Positions 1 to 4,968 of a stretch of 5,007 nucleotides of DNA are shown one piece after another (positions within the stretch are counted from its first letter, which is position 1; the number at the start of each line of letters is the position of its first letter). Under the pieces are notes generated by a model, which did no database searches, was not told where the DNA came from, and worked only from the letters and a program-made list of their open reading frames with translations. Location of the stretch: assembly GCA_026396945.1 (NCBI GenBank), contig JAPLVX010000070.1:1-5007 (forward strand). The letters are read 5' to 3'. The DNA is from Candidatus Falkowiibacteriota bacterium (GTDB lineage: Bacteria; Patescibacteriota; Patescibacteriia; Patescibacteriales; UBA12465). Position numbers and translations under genes: made by a program.

Positions 1-841
1 AACTTCCGGCCGTGTCGATAACCGTGATTAAAGTATCCTGGTAAGTCAGATCCATGTTTTGCGGTTCGCGCGTGGTATGCGGAATCGGGCTGACCATCAC
101 TCGCTCGTAACCTAAGATCGAATTTAAGAGAGAGGATTTACCGACATTCGGTTGGCCAATAATACAAAGGGTTATTTTCTTTACCTCTTTTTTTATCGGA
201 GCGGTTTTGATTTTTGATAATTTTTCGGCCCGCACGCCTTTAATTTTTTTCGGCGTCGTTTTGTAAAGTTTTTTAATAATTAGATCTAACAAGTCGCCAG
301 TGCCGGCGCCAGTCAGCGCGGAGATATTAATCGGTTCACCTAAGCCAATCTTATTAAATATTGCTGCTTCGCTAGCCTGTTTAAAATTATCCACTTTATT
401 GGCTACCAGCAGAGTTTTGTTTTTAAAAGTAACACTTCTCTGCACTAAACGCGCCAGTTCCCGATCCTCAGAGAGGAAACCAGCTTTATTATCAACCAGG
501 AATATAATTAGACTCGCTTTTTCCAGATAGGAGCGAGCCTGATCCTGGGTTTGGGCTTCAATGTCCGTTTTTTTGGTTGCCTTACCACTTAAGTAGCGAT
601 AATCAATAATCCCGGCCGTATCAATTAATTCAAATTCCCGATTATTCCAAGTGACTTTATTAATATTACTGTCGCGGGTCGTCCCCGGAATACTAGAAAC
701 CAGCGCCTGTCTTTTCTCAACTAAGCAATTAAAAAGCGTTGACTTACCGACATTAGTTCGTCCGAAAATAGCGACGATTGGTATTGATTTTGATTTCTTA
801 GCCATCGGTGTCGTCGGTGTTTCTTTTGATTTCTTGGCCAT
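1..841 (-). CDS. der: Ribosome-assembly GTPase Der (EngA), N-terminal 280 residues; C-terminus beyond the left edge
   Basis: Der is a tandem-GTPase protein that binds and helps mature the large ribosomal subunit in the cytoplasm. Two G domains are visible. Domain 1 has the P-loop GRTNVGKST (27-35), G2 PGTTRD (52-57), G3 DTAG (74-77), G4 NKVD (148-151) and G5 SA (174-175). After a Lys-rich linker (about 190-222), domain 2 has P-loop GQPNVGKSS (229-237), G2 HTTRE (255-259) and G3 DTAG (276-279), where the window ends. Roughly 160-200 residues, including the KH-like domain, should lie outside, given the usual family length of about 440-490. The start at 841 is the first ATG after an in-frame TAA at 851-853; a second ATG at codon 13 begins a near-copy of the first six residues (MAKKSK). 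No Shine-Dalgarno is seen before either. The LCP gene ends 75 bases upstream on the same strand, so co-transcription is possible. The identification is firm; the exact start is less so. Confidence 0.95.
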   Translation of the reverse strand, partial: MAKKSKETPTTPMAKKSKSIPIVAIFGRTNVGKSTLFNCLVEKRQALVSSIPGTTRDSNINKVTWNNREFELIDTAGIIDYRYLSGKATKKTDIEAQTQDQARSYLEKASLIIFLVDNKAGFLSEDRELARLVQRSVTFKNKTLLVANKVDNFKQASEAAIFNKIGLGEPINISALTGAGTGDLLDLIIKKLYKTTPKKIKGVRAEKLSKIKTAPIKKEVKKITLCIIGQPNVGKSSLLNSILGYERVMVSPIPHTTREPQNMDLTYQDTLITVIDTAGS

Positions 842-916
842 ATGTTTATTTTATTTCTGCCGGATGATTAGCCACTGAATTATTTTTAGGTTTCAATAAG
901 CTTATTTTCTCGCGTC

Positions 917-2575
917 TTAATATTTTTTAGCATCAGCGCCGAGAAGCAAAACAAAATCTGGAATTAACTTGGGAGTCGTCGTCGCTTTGGCTAGAGAGTT
1001 ATCGCCCACCGCGTTTGACTTCGTCGTGCTAGAAATATCGTTGGGGGTGTTATTAGTTGTCGGGCTGGTGGTAGCGGCAATAATTTTAGCGACCGCCTCC
1101 GTCGTCGTGCTTTTGGCCTTAATTTCATCGGTATAAACTTTTAACCATTCGGGCGAATCAAAGGCTAATTCTGCCCCGGTTAAACTTTGTAGAATTTTTA
1201 AGTCGGTCGCTTTTTTGCCGTAAGTTAAATCATAGATAAGCGTTTTAGTATAATTGCGATCAGCCGCGTTGCCAACTTTGGTAATATTGAAATTATATTC
1301 TTTGAGCAGACCAGCTTCTTGCCCCGCCAAACCATTGATCCAAGTGCCATTCATGATTTCTAATCTAGGGTAATCGGTTGCTTTATTTACCTTAGCCGAG
1401 TCATTAGTCGAAGTCGTGTGATTAAGTCCTAACTCGGTGATGCCATCGGAACCGAAGCTACCAGTATCACCGAAAATATTTCTAATGAATTCTTTAATGT
1501 TATTAAAATTACCGCTTTTAGGAACCAAGATATAAGCGCCATCTTCGCCCCGCGAATCAATCAAAAAACTATCCGGGCTATTATCAACCACCTTATTTAT
1601 AATTTTACTGCGATCAACAGTTTTTGTCAGGTCCCAGAGTCTGACCATTTCCCAGATTTCTAAATTAGTACTGACATGCGTCTCTAGTTGATTTATGATT
1701 TTGGCGATCATAACCGGTTTTAGCAAATTATCGCGAGACAAAAGTTTTTCTTTAACCGCCTCCATAATTAATTGTTGGCGGTGAGAACGGGCAAAATCGG
1801 TTCCTTCCTTGCCGTAGGCATGTCGACTCCGCGCGTATTTTAGAGCTAATTCTCCAGTCATTTTTTGCGGTCCGGCCGGAATATATAAATGTTCGAAGCG
1901 GGAGTAATAATTAGGGTTATCTTCTTGACCGAGAATCGGATATTCATAATCCTCTAAAGTATTTTCAACATTCACATCAATGCCGCCGAGCTCATTAATT
2001 ACTTCAGTGAAGCCGTCAAAGTCAGCGCTGACATAATAGGCAATCGGCACATCAAACAGATCACTGATCGCCGCCCTGGTCACTTCGCCTCCGTTGCCTG
2101 GTTGTTTCGCTTCGGCGAGCGCATTAATATTATTTATTTTTCGCCAGCCGGAACCTTCGATTGGAACCGTTAAGTCGCGCGGGATTGAAATTAAAGCCAC
2201 TTGGCCGGTTGAGGGTTTTATACTAGCGAGGATAATCGTGTCGGTTAAATAAGCGCCGTCATGATTTTTTCCGCCCATGCCTAATAATAATATATTAACG
2301 CGATCATTTTCTTCGCCCTTTAGTTTATTATCAGCGATACCGGTTAAATGTTTTATTTTGCTGAACCAAGAATTTTCACCAAACCAACCACTTGCGCCTT
2401 GGCTCGACATAATGATTTTACCGGCGAAAATAATCCCAATTACTATTAAGGCAATAATATAGGTAGTAGTTTTGCGTCTTTTTTTCGTGGCGATTAGTAA
2501 ATCTTCTAATTCTTGGTTGAACCCCGGTTGATTTTGTCTCTGTTCTTCTTCCATTTTTTGTTTAAAATCTATCAT
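917..2575 (-). CDS. LytR-CpsA-Psr (LCP) family membrane protein with C-terminal LytR_C domain
   Basis: LCP proteins act on the outer face of the membrane, transferring glycopolymers from undecaprenyl-phosphate-linked precursors to peptidoglycan or other acceptors. Layout of the 552 residues: charged cytoplasmic tail (1-35), one transmembrane helix (about 37-57), a linker, then the LCP catalytic domain (about 92-280). Conserved LCP residues are visible: TDT at 111-113, the PRD motif at 132-134, ARSRH at 248-252 and DFARSHRQQ at 260-268, whose Asp and Arg residues bind the pyrophosphate and metal in characterised members. A LytR_C-like domain begins near 403 (PRLEIMNGTW) and ends with PDFVLLLGAD at 539-548. 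About 50 Thr/Ser/Asn/Ala-rich residues (488-536) separate that last strand from the rest of the domain. The ATG at 2575 is preferred because no ATG occurs upstream before an in-frame stop at 2624-2626; codon 8 is an alternative ATG. No Shine-Dalgarno is present. The family is certain; the polymer transferred cannot be read from sequence. Confidence 0.93.
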   Translation of the reverse strand: MIDFKQKMEEEQRQNQPGFNQELEDLLIATKKRRKTTTYIIALIVIGIIFAGKIIMSSQGASGWFGENSWFSKIKHLTGIADNKLKGEENDRVNILLLGMGGKNHDGAYLTDTIILASIKPSTGQVALISIPRDLTVPIEGSGWRKINNINALAEAKQPGNGGEVTRAAISDLFDVPIAYYVSADFDGFTEVINELGGIDVNVENTLEDYEYPILGQEDNPNYYSRFEHLYIPAGPQKMTGELALKYARSRHAYGKEGTDFARSHRQQLIMEAVKEKLLSRDNLLKPVMIAKIINQLETHVSTNLEIWEMVRLWDLTKTVDRSKIINKVVDNSPDSFLIDSRGEDGAYILVPKSGNFNNIKEFIRNIFGDTGSFGSDGITELGLNHTTSTNDSAKVNKATDYPRLEIMNGTWINGLAGQEAGLLKEYNFNITKVGNAADRNYTKTLIYDLTYGKKATDLKILQSLTGAELAFDSPEWLKVYTDEIKAKSTTTEAVAKIIAATTSPTTNNTPNDISSTTKSNAVGDNSLAKATTTPKLIPDFVLLLGADAKKY

Positions 2576-2633
2576 AAATAATAAAAATAATTCAAGCGCT
2601 TTAAGCTTTGAATTTGTCTCGGTTTACCTACCT

Positions 2634-2662
2634 ATTATAATCAGGAAATTTGTTTTTGGCAA
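2634..2662 (-). promoter_or_regulatory. Sigma-70-type promoter for the LCP gene (possibly also der)
   Basis: On the minus strand a -35 of TTGCCA (2662-2657, five of six consensus bases) and a perfect -10 TATAAT (2639-2634) are separated by exactly 17 bases. Transcription would start near 2627, giving a leader of about 50 bases. That leader contains an imperfect inverted repeat (2591-2597 with 2605-2612, one bulged base). This is the best promoter match in the window. It lies between the tRNA genes and the LCP gene, so LCP need not depend on tRNA read-through. Confidence 0.75.
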
Positions 2663-2700
2663 ATAAGGCTTGAAAAATTATTTATAAAAAATTTAATAAT

Positions 2701-2736
2701 AAAAAAACGATTTCCTTAGTTAGAAAATGTTTTTTT
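2701..2736 (-). terminator. AT-rich hairpin, possible terminator of the tRNA transcript
   Basis: Eight bases at 2701-2708 pair perfectly with 2729-2736, with a shorter, imperfect AT-rich stem inside. Read on the minus strand, the right arm ends in seven T residues, followed by further T-rich sequence. It begins 4 bases after the last tRNA. The stem is almost all A-T, weaker than a classical intrinsic terminator, so the call is tentative; the LCP promoter lies just beyond it, which fits a transcript boundary here. Confidence 0.4.
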
Positions 2737-2739
2737 AAT

Positions 2740-2813
2740 TGGTCGGGCTGCCCGGAATCGAACCGGAATTACACGCACCCGAAGCGTGCGTAATACCACT
2801 ATACCACAGCCCG
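2740..2813 (-). tRNA. tRNA-Pro(CGG), CCA encoded
   Basis: The minus strand folds into a full cloverleaf of 74 bases: a 7-bp acceptor stem (CGGGCTG with CAGCCCG), a 4-bp D stem with one mismatch and a compact 7-base D loop, a 5-bp anticodon stem with loop TTCGGGT (2783-2777), a 4-base variable region, and a 5-bp T stem closed by TTCGATT. The anticodon CGG (2781-2779) reads the proline codon CCG. C1-G72 and A73, the characteristic bacterial tRNA-Pro acceptor features, are present, as is G37. CCA is encoded at 2742-2740. It is the last of three tandem tRNA genes, 12 bases from tRNA-Ala. Confidence 0.95.
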
Positions 2814-2825
2814 AATATCTAATCC

Positions 2826-2899
2826 TGGTGGACTCGGCGAGAATCGAACTCGCGTCTGAGCAATGCGAATGCCCCGTATTACCACTATACTACGAGCCC
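2826..2899 (-). tRNA. tRNA-Ala(CGC), CCA encoded
   Basis: A complete 74-base minus-strand cloverleaf: acceptor GGGCTCG with CGAGTCC, a fully paired 4-bp D stem, anticodon loop TTCGCAT (2869-2863), a 4-base variable region and T arm GCGAG/CTCGC with TTCGATT. The anticodon CGC (2867-2865) reads the alanine codon GCG. The G3-U70 wobble pair in the acceptor stem is the classic identity element for alanyl-tRNA synthetase and agrees with the anticodon. A73 and an encoded CCA (2828-2826) follow. Its D arm closely resembles that of the neighbouring tRNA-Pro(CGG). Confidence 0.95.
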
Positions 2900-2933
2900 A
2901 AAACGAAATAATTTATTTGTCTGGGTTTATCGG

Positions 2934-3004
2934 TCGGGGTGCCGGGAATTGAACCCGGTCTACATGCACCCCATGCATGCGTACTACCGGTATACTACAC
3001 CCCG
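2934..3004 (-). tRNA. tRNA-Pro(GGG), CCA not encoded
   Basis: A 71-base minus-strand cloverleaf: acceptor CGGGGTG with CACCCCG, D stem ending in a T-G pair, anticodon loop ATGGGGT (2974-2968), 4-base variable region and T arm CCGGG/CCCGG with TTCAATT. The anticodon GGG (2972-2970) reads CCC and CCU. C1-G72, A73 and G37 fit tRNA-Pro. The bases after A73 are CCG rather than CCA, so the last A (and possibly the whole tail) must be supplied by a CCA-adding enzyme, unlike its two neighbours. It is the first tRNA of the cluster, 34 bases ahead of tRNA-Ala. Confidence 0.94.
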
Positions 3005-3016
3005 AGGAATGTTTTT

Positions 3017-3045
3017 AAGTTAGCATAATCTTTTTATTTTTTCAA
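3017..3045 (-). promoter_or_regulatory. Tentative promoter for the three-tRNA cluster
   Basis: On the minus strand TTGAAA (3045-3040, five of six -35 bases) stands 17 bases from TAACTT (3022-3017), which matches the -10 consensus at only three positions but is preceded by TGC, an extended -10 arrangement. An overlapping TATGCT (3027-3022) is a better -10 but has no -35 at proper spacing. Either would start transcription within about 15 bases of the first tRNA. Position and context support a promoter; the exact elements are uncertain. Confidence 0.35.
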
Positions 3046-3064
3046 CTCGGGGCGATTTCGAAAT

Positions 3065-3093
3065 TTGCTAAAAAAGCTTAATTAATTTATGAT
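3065..3093 (+). promoter_or_regulatory. Likely promoter of trpS
   Basis: TTGCTA (3065-3070, four of six -35 bases) and TATGAT (3088-3093, five of six -10 bases) are separated by exactly 17 bases. Transcription would start near 3100, leaving a leader of only about 20 bases. That is too short for a T-box or a trp leader peptide, so attenuation is not expected. A perfect 10-base palindrome, ATTTCGAAAT, occupies 3055-3064, directly against the -35, and could be an operator. Confidence 0.55.
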
Positions 3094-3119
3094 TATAAGA
3101 GAATTAATGATAAATATAT

Positions 3120-4103
3120 ATGAAAAAAACAATTTTTTCCGGCATTCAGCCTAGCGGTCGCTTAAACGTCGGTAATTATATCGGCGCCATTTCGCAATGG
3201 GTGGAGATGCAAAAAGAGTATGATTGTATTTTTTCGGTGGTTGATTATCACGCCATAACCGTTAAACAAGATCCAGAAGAATTAAGAAAGAGGATTATTG
3301 AGGTAACGAAAATTTATTTAGCGGCTGGAATTGACCCCAAAAAATCAATTATTTTTCAACAATCAGCCGTCCCGGCCCATACTGAATTAGCTTGGATTTT
3401 TAATTGTTATGGCGCTTATATCGCGGACTTAAATAAAATGACGCAGTTCAAGGATAAGGCCGGTAAAGATCGCGAAGCCGTGAGCGTCGGTTTATATGAT
3501 TACCCGGTTTTAATGGCAGCTGATATTTTAATGTATGATACGGATATTGTACCAGTCGGTGAAGACCAAAAACAACACGTGGAGTTAGCCCGTGATATCG
3601 CGCGCCGTTTCAATAATGAGTTTGGAAATATTTTTAAAGTGCCCGAAGCGGTTGTTCGCCAAGAAGGAGCGCGAATTATGTCGCTCCTTGAGCCGACTAA
3701 GAAAATGAGCAAGAGCGATGCCAATCAAAATAATTGTGTCGGTTTGTTGGATGATATCGAAATTGCTAAAAAGAAAATAATGCGCGCCGTAACTGATACA
3801 GAGGCAAATATTGCTTATGATCCGATTAAGCGTCCGGGTATTTCTAACTTACTTACTATTTATTCCGTTATAAGTAATAAACCGATTTCCGATTTAGTCA
3901 AAGACTATCAAGGTAAGGGTTACGGTGATTTTAAAAAAGATTTAGCCGAAGTCGTGGCTAAATTTTTAAGCGATTTTCAAAAGAAGTATAATAGTTTTTC
4001 TGATCAAGAGGTAATGGTTATTTTAGAAAGCGGTCGGAAGAAAGTTGAAAAGATGGCGAATGGGAAAATGGAAAAAGTAAGACGAGCAATTGGGGTGAGA
4101 TAA
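3120..4103 (+). CDS. trpS: Tryptophanyl-tRNA synthetase (TrpRS)
   Basis: This cytoplasmic class I synthetase charges tRNA-Trp with tryptophan using ATP. The 327-residue length is typical of bacterial TrpRS. Visible hallmarks: GIQPSGRLNVGNYIGA at 8-23, where NVGN (16-19) occupies the HIGH position (bacterial TrpRS often has a variant such as TIGN here); the Rossmann-fold segment LMAADILMYDTDIVPVGEDQ (131-150), whose D135 corresponds by motif to the indole-binding Asp of Bacillus TrpRS; QKQHVELARDIA (150-161); and the KMSKS loop KKMSKSD at 194-200. The C-terminal helical part runs to residue 327. The ATG at 3120 places the conserved beta strand IFSGIQPSG right at the N-terminus, as expected, so the start is secure despite the lack of a Shine-Dalgarno. 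It is a single-gene unit, divergent from the tRNA cluster and convergent with the secreted-protein gene. Confidence 0.98.
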   Translation: MKKTIFSGIQPSGRLNVGNYIGAISQWVEMQKEYDCIFSVVDYHAITVKQDPEELRKRIIEVTKIYLAAGIDPKKSIIFQQSAVPAHTELAWIFNCYGAYIADLNKMTQFKDKAGKDREAVSVGLYDYPVLMAADILMYDTDIVPVGEDQKQHVELARDIARRFNNEFGNIFKVPEAVVRQEGARIMSLLEPTKKMSKSDANQNNCVGLLDDIEIAKKKIMRAVTDTEANIAYDPIKRPGISNLLTIYSVISNKPISDLVKDYQGKGYGDFKKDLAEVVAKFLSDFQKKYNSFSDQEVMVILESGRKKVEKMANGKMEKVRRAIGVR

Positions 4104-4123
4104 AATTTTAATATATCTAGGAT

Positions 4124-4159
4124 AAAAAAAGCGGCCGAATTAATTATTCGGCCTTTTTT
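4124..4159. terminator. Bidirectional intrinsic terminator between trpS and the secreted-protein gene
   Basis: A perfect 8-bp stem (4133-4140 with 4146-4153, arms GGCCGAAT and ATTCGGCC) encloses a 5-base loop. It is followed on the plus strand by six T (4154-4159) and on the minus strand, after two bases, by seven T (complement of A 4124-4130). It lies 20 bases after the trpS stop and 12 bases after the minus-strand gene's stop, so one hairpin can end both convergent transcripts. Confidence 0.9.
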
Positions 4160-4171
4160 GTGAGAGGGAAA

Positions 4172-4705
4172 TCATTTATGGGTTTTAAGCCACCTTTCTT
4201 CTCCCGTTGTTCTGGTAACATACCAATCTCCTTTTGGCGATACTACTATAAAAAAGCAGTTGTAACCAGGGTCAACTGCCCGGACGACAACCCTCCCTTT
4301 TATTATTTTTGGGAGATCATAACATTGGTGTGATAATTTAGTTGGTGCTTCAAGCTCCGTGAGATTGACTACCATCTTCATGCTTTCGCTTTGATATTCC
4401 ATTATTCTTGGCCATTGAATCTTGGACATTTCAATACGAAAATCGTTATCAGTAATTATTTCACCTGGTTTAGGGAAATTACCATAACGGAAATTATATA
4501 TTCGTCCGCCTGTTTCCTTGTTTTCAAAGTAAATAATTTGCTGCTTGTTGTCCAAATTATTTGGCAAGTTGGGTGTTTGGACCCAGAGTTCGGTTAAATT
4601 TTCAACATTAAGACTATCGTTAAGACCGTCTTGAGCTTTGGCACAATTGGTCACAACCACCATAAAAATGGTAGTTGTTATCATAATAATTACTTGTTTC
4701 TTCAT
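4172..4705 (-). CDS. Uncharacterised small secreted protein with N-terminal signal peptide
   Basis: I do not recognise the family. The 177-residue product starts with a lysine pair (MKKQ), a hydrophobic core (about 5-19) and AKA before Q25, a good signal peptidase I site, so the mature protein of about 153 residues should be exported. Cys21 lies in VTNC, a poor lipobox because Asn sits just before the Cys. The mature part has no second membrane segment and looks beta-rich, with many aromatics: WVQTP (41-45), IYNFRYGNF (69-77), and a C-terminal stretch with alternating hydrophobic residues (about 138-173). Two cysteines, C128 and C150, could form a disulfide. The pentapeptide NLTEL occurs twice (36-40 and 114-118). 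The ATG at 4705 gives an intact signal peptide; the leader is A-rich without a Shine-Dalgarno. It has its own promoter-like region and terminator, standing alone between trpS and 16S rRNA. The open frame plus signal peptide plus flanking signals make it a likely real gene; function is unknown. Confidence 0.8.
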   Translation of the reverse strand: MKKQVIIMITTTIFMVVVTNCAKAQDGLNDSLNVENLTELWVQTPNLPNNLDNKQQIIYFENKETGGRIYNFRYGNFPKPGEIITDNDFRIEMSKIQWPRIMEYQSESMKMVVNLTELEAPTKLSHQCYDLPKIIKGRVVVRAVDPGYNCFFIVVSPKGDWYVTRTTGEERWLKTHK

Positions 4706-4774
4706 TTTTTGTTTTTTGGTTAATCGGAATATTGGTTCGGTACATTGGTATTAATTGTAATGAGCTAATTTAGC

Positions 4775-4810
4775 AGCTTACTATAAGTAATAGGTTTTGT
4801 CAATAGTAAG
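4775..4810 (-). promoter_or_regulatory. Promoter region of the secreted-protein gene, embedded in an inverted repeat
   Basis: The minus strand has a perfect -35 TTGACA (4803-4798) and, 17 bases on, TAAGCT (4780-4775), a weak -10 (three of six). An overlapping alternative pairs TTACTA (4809-4804) with TATAGT (4785-4780, five of six) across 18 bases. Both predict a start about 60-70 bases before the ATG. An exact 8-base inverted repeat, CTTACTAT at 4777-4784 and ATAGTAAG at 4803-4810, has one arm near each promoter element. Confidence 0.5.
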
Positions 4811-4821
4811 GTGAAGCCAAC

Positions 4822-4851
4822 AAAAAACAACCCTATACAGGGCTGTTTTTT
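4822..4851 (-). terminator. Intrinsic terminator downstream of 16S rRNA
   Basis: Arms 4827-4834 and 4839-4846 form an 8-bp stem with a 4-base loop, flanked by A and T runs on both sides. Read on the minus strand the stem is fully paired, with one G-U wobble, and ends in six T. Read on the plus strand the same position is an A-C mismatch. The hairpin therefore works best for minus-strand transcripts, meaning those arriving from 16S rRNA about 120 bases upstream. Confidence 0.8.
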
Positions 4852-4904
4852 AAAAGTGAATTTTGATTTATGAGTCTAATTGGCACCGATTCGGATATTC
4901 ATAA

Positions 4905-4920
4905 TTAATCTTGCGATTAA
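4905..4920. repeat. Small inverted repeat in the 16S trailer
   Basis: TTAATC at 4905-4910 and GATTAA at 4915-4920 form a 6-bp stem with a 4-base loop. It lies between the UUCG hairpin and the terminator in the presumed 16S trailer. It is AT-rich and short enough to arise by chance. The rest of 4852-4931 shows no gene. Confidence 0.3.
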
Positions 4921-4931
4921 CTATGTCGACT

Positions 4932-4958
4932 TTTCTCTTGCTCCGAAGAGTAGAGAAA
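4932..4958 (-). other. UUCG-capped hairpin just after 16S rRNA
   Basis: On the minus strand, 7 bp (TTTCTCT with AGAGAAA), a 1x2 internal loop and CTC/GAG close a TTCG loop, giving the very stable C(UUCG)G tetraloop. The plus strand would give a CGAA loop instead, so the RNA is probably the minus-strand 16S trailer. It starts about 10 bases after the 16S 3' end and has no T tract, so a role in 3'-end processing or stability fits better than termination. The role is inferred. Confidence 0.55.
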
Positions 4959-4968
4959 TATCTCCCTA

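Noticed and set aside
300..878. Plus-strand open frames at 300-530 and 651-878
   Set aside because: They lie opposite der, whose minus-strand reading contains all expected GTPase motifs; their translations show no family features.
2277..2462. Plus-strand 61-residue open frame
   Set aside because: Antisense to the transmembrane and early LCP region; no independent signals support it.
3071..3119. T-box or trp attenuator upstream of trpS
   Set aside because: The predicted leader is only about 20 bases, and no T-box motif or Trp-rich leader peptide is visible.
3500..3724. Minus-strand 74-residue open frame
   Set aside because: Entirely antisense to trpS across the KMSKS region; a shadow frame.
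4391..4597. Plus-strand 68-residue open frame
   Set aside because: Antisense to the secreted-protein gene, which has a signal peptide, terminator and promoter-like region; this frame has none.
4634..4654. Lipoprotein signal at Cys21 of the secreted protein
   Set aside because: The residue before Cys is Asn, a poor lipobox; AKA before Q25 is a better signal peptidase I site.
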